From assembly GCF_020164785.1 (NCBI RefSeq), contig NZ_JAIUGX010000002.1, forward strand, positions 62,001 through 126,000: 64,000 nucleotides of DNA, read 5' to 3'. The notes below the pieces were generated by a model, which worked only from the letters and a program-made list of their open reading frames with translations, searched no databases and was not told the DNA's origin. The stretch comes from Mesorhizobium sp. ES1-1 (lineage in GTDB: Bacteria > Pseudomonadota > Alphaproteobacteria > Rhizobiales > Rhizobiaceae). Within the stretch, counting starts at the first letter, position 1; each line of letters begins with the position of its first letter. Both the position numbers and the translations under genes were made by a program. Positions 63,982 through 64,000 of this stretch are shown here, one piece after another.

Positions 63982-64000
63982 GGTGGCCGACACAAGCTCA

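Overview
The window is chromosomal DNA of an alphaproteobacterium of the order Hyphomicrobiales, most likely Mesorhizobium or a near relative. This is inferred from the high G+C of most of the window, the fructose-type Frc ABC system with a ROK regulator, the glgP-glgB-glgC-glgA-pgm-glgX order, the fused CysNC protein, and frequent TTG/GTG starts at stop codons. No rRNA, tRNA, CRISPR array, insertion sequence or phage gene was seen.

Left edge (1-2819): a beta-helix protein with a Tat-type signal, cut by the window edge; a metallo-beta-lactamase-fold hydrolase; and the biotin transporter subunit BioY.

Polysaccharide locus (about 2820-33875, all on the + strand): it opens with an RfaH-like NusG paralogue. 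A copy of the enterobacterial ops core (GCGGTAGC) lies between that gene and the first biosynthetic gene. Two routes to di-N-acetylated sugars follow. The first is a UDP-GlcNAc dehydrogenase, WlbA/WbpB, WbpE, WbpD and WbpI, predicted to make UDP-ManNAc(3NAc)A. The second is PglF, PglE, PglD and PglC, predicted to make UDP-N,N'-diacetylbacillosamine and load it onto undecaprenyl phosphate. Wzx, Wzy, two GT4 glycosyltransferases, an acetyltransferase and a UDP-glucuronate 4-epimerase complete the block. Its centre (about 8-15 kb) is clearly lower in G+C. Export genes come next: a PHP-type phosphatase, a Wza-type lipoprotein, a Wzc/ExoP tyrosine kinase, a membrane-anchored protein whose gene overlaps the kinase by 113 bases, and an O-antigen-ligase-family protein. 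dTDP-rhamnose genes (rfbA-C-B-D) and two unrecognised envelope proteins close the locus. The gene set suggests a Wzy-dependent surface polymer with a short, roughly three-sugar repeat.

Sulfate activation (34334-37978): cysD, cysNC and cysQ, convergent with a second WbpE-like aminotransferase.

Sugar uptake (39400-45185): a ROK repressor, a RbsD/FucU mutarotase and a fructokinase run leftward, and frcB-frcC-frcA runs rightward. An inverted repeat between them carries an outward-facing -35 box in each arm. A strong hairpin separates frcB from frcC.

Glycogen metabolism (45343-58281): glgP, glgB, glgC, glgA, pgm, a hairpin, glgX and a GH13 glucosidase.

Peptide uptake (58556-63981): oppA, two intercistronic hairpins, oppB, an enlarged oppC, and a fused double-ATPase oppDF.
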